Assembly: GCA_937888905.1 (NCBI GenBank)
Contig: CALATA010000001.1
Location: 434,001 to 498,000, forward strand
Reading direction: 5' to 3'
Length of the DNA stretch: 64,000 bases
From: Terrimonas sp937888905
GTDB taxonomy: Bacteria; Bacteroidota; Bacteroidia; Chitinophagales; Chitinophagaceae
The translations under genes were made by a program, and so were the position numbers. The notes under the pieces are model-generated. The model was not told the DNA's origin. It saw nothing but the letters and a program-made list of their open reading frames with translations, and did no database searches. Position 1 is the stretch's first letter. Each line of letters starts with the position of its first letter. Positions 60,225 to 64,000 of this stretch are shown here, piece by piece.

Positions 60225-61046
60225 TCACCTGTTATAATAAGTATAAGCAGTGGTATCGGTCAGTAGCAGACTATTGCCTGGTTGCGTGTAGATATTGAAA
60301 ATCCTGCGGGTAACCAATCCTATGGCATCTGTTTGATATTGGTACTCTATTGTTTGACGGATGGTATGGCTGTTGAGCTTATCATAATAAGTAGCTCTTT
60401 GCACTAGGCTTTTTGAGGGCTTGCCCATTAAGGAAGACGGCAGCCCGGTGCTGTAAAAATCAGCCCGGTAAGGTATCTCAGCTCCATACGTATATGCCAC
60501 AGAATCATTGACATTCGCAATAGAGGGAATCTGAGCAATACGTTCACTATGTGCAAAATCTGCTACCCCGTTTTTGTAATTATAGCGTACTTGGGTTATG
60601 TAACCCGAATAGTAGTTTATCGCGGTAGCAATAGTGCCATCGGCATTATAATGGTTTTTGGCGCTTTGACTAACGGTGCCATTGTAAGTAATCCAGTTGG
60701 AATCAATATAGCCGGCGGTATTTAACCGGTAATAAGTTCTCTGCGCCGAAAGTATACCATTGCTATACATCTCCTGCGTATACAGCCCGTTATTAAGGAT
60801 GGCCGTATATTCATAAACAATGCCATTTCGCCGTTGTACATATTTACAGGCAGTGCCGTCGTAAGTGTAGGACGATGTGTCAGATGAAAAAACTGATGGA
60901 GTAGCACTGTAATTCCTGGATGAATGAACCGCCGTTTTGATTTTATACTGGCTGTAGTCAACAGGAGGTTGTTGCGCCGGTCTGCTTTTTTTTGAGCAGG
61001 AAAATAGCACAAGGCTTGCAAGAATAACCGGGACTATCGTTTTCAT
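60225..61046 (-). CDS. Hypothetical lipoprotein with RHS-like sequence character
   Basis: A 273-residue lipoprotein: MKTIVPVILASLVLFSC gives the signal and lipobox cysteine. The mature part is rich in Y, N and T with repeated short phrases (SYTYDGTACKYVQRRNGIVY, INYYSGYITQVRYNYKNGVA, TIEYQY-like IRQTIEYQYQ), the kind of pattern seen in YD/RHS-type or DUF4595-like beta proteins. The ATG that opens the signal peptide is used; upstream extension adds 30 non-signal residues. Confidence 0.74.
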   Translation of the reverse strand: MKTIVPVILASLVLFSCSKKSRPAQQPPVDYSQYKIKTAVHSSRNYSATPSVFSSDTSSYTYDGTACKYVQRRNGIVYEYTAILNNGLYTQEMYSNGILSAQRTYYRLNTAGYIDSNWITYNGTVSQSAKNHYNADGTIATAINYYSGYITQVRYNYKNGVADFAHSERIAQIPSIANVNDSVAYTYGAEIPYRADFYSTGLPSSLMGKPSKSLVQRATYYDKLNSHTIRQTIEYQYQTDAIGLVTRRIFNIYTQPGNSLLLTDTTAYTYYNR

Positions 61047-61203
61047 TTCACATCGTTTTAGGATACGATAAAAGTACTTTTCAACCATGTATCGATGCAT
61101 CATACAAAAAGATGATTTTTCCGGCCGAAAAATCAATAAAAAACAGGAGTAGGAAGGAAGCGTAAACTAACTTAATTTGTACTGTATAAAACTGTCTTAA
61201 GGA

Positions 61204-63144
61204 ATGAAGCGCTTTTGGTTTCTTGTTTTATTATGTACGGGATGCAGCCTGCTACAAGCTCAGTCCGCTGACAATAAGGATAGTTTGGTGCAGATAATAA
61301 AAATGGCAAAGGCCGATACAGGCAAGGTAAACTCCTTACTGGCACTGGGCGATCTATTGGAGAACAACGAACCCGAACAGGCAATACTGTATAACAGGCA
61401 GGCTGCTGAGTTAAGTCAGCGCCTGAACTACGAAAAAGGCATTATCAGTTCATACCGCAACCTTGCCTATGTGTTTACACAGCAATCAAAGTATGATTCC
61501 ATGCTGTATTACAGTAAGCTGGTGTATGACATGGCCGAAAAGAAACAAGATGTTTACAACATGGGTATCTCCCTCTTTAATATGGGAGAAGGCTATAAGT
61601 TTCTGGGCGATTATGAAAAAAGCATTGACCACACTTTTCGGGCCATCAAAATATTGGAGGGTAAAGGATATACTACGATAGAACCCAACTTATACTCGGG
61701 TCTTCAATCTACTTACTACAAATTGAAACAGTATGATAAATCGGTTGAATATGGAATAAAAGGCATTGAACTTGCCCGTGCGTATAAAACCGAGGGCGTT
61801 TTAATGGTTCTGCTCGAAAACATGGGTCATTGTTATACCGACATGAAACAATTTGTAAAAGCGGGTCAGCATTATGATGAGGCCATTACATTGGCGCGGA
61901 AGAACAATAATAAGTTTGTCGAAAATATTTGTTTCCAGGGAAAGGTCGACATTGCATTGTATGAAAAAAAGTATGGCGACATAAAAAGCTTTTCTGAACG
62001 TACACTCCAATTAAGCCAGGAGACGGAGGATGCTGCCGGCATTTGCATCTCTTACCATAACCTTGCTTTATACCACCTGTTGACCAACGATTTTAATAGA
62101 GCCTACGGGCAGGCCATGACCGCTTTAAAAATGGCCCGTGATAATAAGTTGATAGAATACGAAGCAAGGACACTGGGCCAGCTGGTGCTCATCACTGCCG
62201 CAAAACAAGATATCCCGGAGGCTTTGAACCTTAGCCGGCAATTTTATGATTTATACGGGAAAATATTTACTGATGGGGTAGCACAAAAAGATGCGGAAAT
62301 GCGAACCAGGTTCGAAACAGAGAAGAAAGAAACGCAAATAATACTGCAACAGGCACAGCTTAAGCAAAAGTCTACCATCAACTACTTTTTAATTGCGGGA
62401 ACAATAGGGCTCTTGTTTATTTCATTACTTACCTACCGCAACTACAAGCATCATCGAAAATTACAACAGGCAAAAATTGATGACCTGGAGAAAGAAAAAT
62501 TACTCACCGCCACCGAAGCTGTACTAAAAGGGGAGGCGCAGGAACGCAGCCGTCTTGCCAAAGATCTGCACGATGGGTTAGGAGGTATGCTCAGTGGTAT
62601 AAAACATTCATTAAGCAGTATGAAAGAGAATTTAATCATGACACCTGATAATGCACAGGCTTTTGAAAGGAGCATTGATATGCTGAATTCTTCCATCAAT
62701 GAAATGCGCAGGGTGGCACACAATATGATGCCTGAAATGCTGGTAAAATATGGGCTGGATACAGCATTAAAAGAATTTTGTAACGAAATCACAGCCAGCG
62801 GTGCCACCAACGTAAATTACCAGGCCATTGAAATGGAAAACGCAGACATCAACCAGATGGTATCAGTAACCGTTTACCGGATTGCGCAGGAGTTGGTTAA
62901 TAACGCTATTAAACATGGTAAACCGAAGGAGGTGCTGGTACAACTTCACCTACATCGGCAGGAGAAACTATTGGCACTAACTGTAGAAGATGATGGCACC
63001 GGCCTTGATATACAATCGTTGCACGAATCACAGGGCATGGGCTGGAAGAACATTCAAAGCCGGGTGGATTTTTTGAAAGGGAAATTAGACGTGCAATCGC
63101 TCCCCGGAAGCGGAACATCGGTAATGATTGAAATTAATATTTGA
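61204..63144 (+). CDS. TPR-containing sensor histidine kinase (NarL-system type)
   Basis: A 646-residue sensor. A signal peptide (LVLLCTGCSLLQAQ) precedes about seven TPR repeats in the periplasm, then a membrane helix (NYFLIAGTIGLLFISLLTY, near 395-415), a coiled coil, the HisKA_3 dimerisation domain with H455 region in AKDLHDGLGGMLSGI, and HATPase (ELVNNAIKHGK, MGWKNIQSRVDFLKG). It is paired with the LuxR-type regulator that begins at its stop codon. Ligand unknown. Confidence 0.92.
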   Translation: MKRFWFLVLLCTGCSLLQAQSADNKDSLVQIIKMAKADTGKVNSLLALGDLLENNEPEQAILYNRQAAELSQRLNYEKGIISSYRNLAYVFTQQSKYDSMLYYSKLVYDMAEKKQDVYNMGISLFNMGEGYKFLGDYEKSIDHTFRAIKILEGKGYTTIEPNLYSGLQSTYYKLKQYDKSVEYGIKGIELARAYKTEGVLMVLLENMGHCYTDMKQFVKAGQHYDEAITLARKNNNKFVENICFQGKVDIALYEKKYGDIKSFSERTLQLSQETEDAAGICISYHNLALYHLLTNDFNRAYGQAMTALKMARDNKLIEYEARTLGQLVLITAAKQDIPEALNLSRQFYDLYGKIFTDGVAQKDAEMRTRFETEKKETQIILQQAQLKQKSTINYFLIAGTIGLLFISLLTYRNYKHHRKLQQAKIDDLEKEKLLTATEAVLKGEAQERSRLAKDLHDGLGGMLSGIKHSLSSMKENLIMTPDNAQAFERSIDMLNSSINEMRRVAHNMMPEMLVKYGLDTALKEFCNEITASGATNVNYQAIEMENADINQMVSVTVYRIAQELVNNAIKHGKPKEVLVQLHLHRQEKLLALTVEDDGTGLDIQSLHESQGMGWKNIQSRVDFLKGKLDVQSLPGSGTSVMIEINI

Positions 63145-63764
63145 TGGCTGTAAGCATATTTATAGTAGATGACCACTATATGGTTATAGAAGGTATTCGT
63201 TCTTTATTGAAAAATGAAGAAACGATAGAATGGATGGGGCATGCTTCTAATGCCGCTTCTTGTCTCAACTTTTTAAAACAGTACAGGCCCGATGTAATAC
63301 TGATGGATGTTAATTTGCCGGACAAGAATGGCACAGAACTTTGTAAAGAAGTAAAAGAGATGTATCCATCTGTATTGGTGCTGGGGCTTAGTACATTTAA
63401 TCAACAGGCCGTTATACATAACATGGTTGATAGTGGCGCGTCCGGTTATTTGCTAAAAAATGCCTCAAAAGAAGAAATAATCGACGCCATTGCCACCGTA
63501 ATGAAAGGAAGGCAATATTTAAGTTCAGAGGCTGCGCTTGCTATGAAAGAAACGGGTAAAAATAAGCCTGTCATCAGTCGCCGGGAAAAGGAAATACTAT
63601 TGTTGATTGCCAGCGGACTGTCGAATGCAGAAATTGCCGGAAAACTGTTTATCAGCATTGCTACCGTAAACACACATCGCAAAAGTCTTCTGGAAAAATT
63701 TGAGGTGAAGAATACAGCTTTGCTGATAGGTAAGGCAATAAGGTTTGGATTTGTGCAGCCGTGA
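63144..63764 (+). CDS. LuxR/NarL-family response regulator
   Basis: A 206-residue regulator with receiver domain (phosphoacceptor D55 in VILMDVNLPDKNG) and C-terminal LuxR helix-turn-helix (ISRREKEILLLIASGLSNAE, ISIATVNTHRKSLLEKF). Its ATG overlaps the kinase stop (TGATG). Targets are not evident; the secreted-protein genes upstream are possible ones. Confidence 0.92.
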   Translation: MAVSIFIVDDHYMVIEGIRSLLKNEETIEWMGHASNAASCLNFLKQYRPDVILMDVNLPDKNGTELCKEVKEMYPSVLVLGLSTFNQQAVIHNMVDSGASGYLLKNASKEEIIDAIATVMKGRQYLSSEAALAMKETGKNKPVISRREKEILLLIASGLSNAEIAGKLFISIATVNTHRKSLLEKFEVKNTALLIGKAIRFGFVQP

Positions 63765-63879
63765 CCAGGCCTTGCTTGGGAAAACAGGTGTATGAGCCAA
63801 TCGCTGCGAATAAGTTGTAATCCCTCATATCCTCTGAATGATTTGTTTTGCTTTAGCTAAAACACAAACACTAAAAAAT

Positions 63880-64000
63880 ATGGAAACAGTTAAATCCGTA
63901 GCAAGCGAAGGTGTGTTTTTGTTAGATCCCGGTAAGTTATGGACACGCATAGATATCATAATCGGTGAGAATTTCAGGACGCTAAAGGGCGGGCGGTTTA
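63880..64000 (+). CDS. Hypothetical protein, copy 2 (partial at window end)
   Basis: It starts METVKSVASEGVFLLDPGKL and matches the gene at 57718 over the whole visible 40 codons with only a few base changes. The 18 bases before the ATG are identical too. The copy is open at the window edge, so its C-terminus is unknown. Confidence 0.75.
   Translation, partial: METVKSVASEGVFLLDPGKLWTRIDIIIGENFRTLKGGRF

Overview
The window reads as chromosomal DNA of a Bacteroidota bacterium, most likely a member of the Chitinophagaceae. The grounds are promoter elements of the TTTG / TAnnTTTG type, many short lipoproteins with an S-C lipobox, the long two-part IspG, Bat-type VWA/TPR proteins, a NusG-like (UpxY-type) regulator at the head of a polysaccharide operon, and AT-rich intergenic repeat mosaics. 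The assignment is by family resemblance only; no database search was possible.

Layout. 1-7.3 kb (mostly minus strand): a lipid A-type acyltransferase, nadB, a lysoplasmalogenase, ispG and a Bat pair. 7.4-10.2 kb: a class D beta-lactamase and small secreted or lipoprotein genes, including a 42-residue lipoprotein. 10.3-14.5 kb: umuDC, whose UmuD has lost its catalytic residues, divergent from two tandem 2H phosphoesterases and a PA0069-type radical SAM protein. 14.5-17.0 kb: hypothetical genes, a META-domain protein and a frameshifted grpB. 17.2-21.5 kb: an apparent RNA-repair island. It has a promoter, three tiny ORFs each followed by a terminator hairpin, a tRNA-Phe with encoded CCA, a YkuK-type RNase H-fold protein, two complementary tRNA halves in inverted (permuted) order, a slipin and the RNA ligase RtcB. 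21.5-25.2 kb: heme oxygenase, bacteriophytochrome kinase and two single-domain response regulators. 25.2-27.1 kb: a membrane acetyltransferase-like protein and a hexapeptide N-acetyltransferase.

27.1-56 kb is a 25-gene exopolysaccharide/capsule operon, all on the plus strand. NusG-like regulator, Wza and Wzc come first. Then come nucleotide-sugar enzymes (UDP-GlcNAc epimerase, RmlB, RmlA, further SDRs and a sugar C-methyltransferase), a flippase, glycosyltransferases, an asparagine synthase-like enzyme, an O-acyltransferase, a DUF4838-type periplasmic protein and a polymerase-like membrane protein. It ends with a PglD/PglE/PglC-like acetamido-sugar and priming module and a PHP phosphatase that would oppose Wzc.

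56-64 kb: an ECF sigma factor, a MarC protein, tRNA-Arg, a truncated IS3-family insertion, secreted hypothetical proteins, a TPR-histidine kinase/LuxR regulator pair, and two near-identical copies of a small gene about 6.2 kb apart, the second cut by the window end.

The strongest candidate for something undescribed is the 17.2-21.5 kb island. A canonical tRNA T-arm and 3' acceptor strand lie directly before a canonical tRNA 5' half with a CAG anticodon; their acceptor strands are fully complementary, and the RNA ligase gene is next door.
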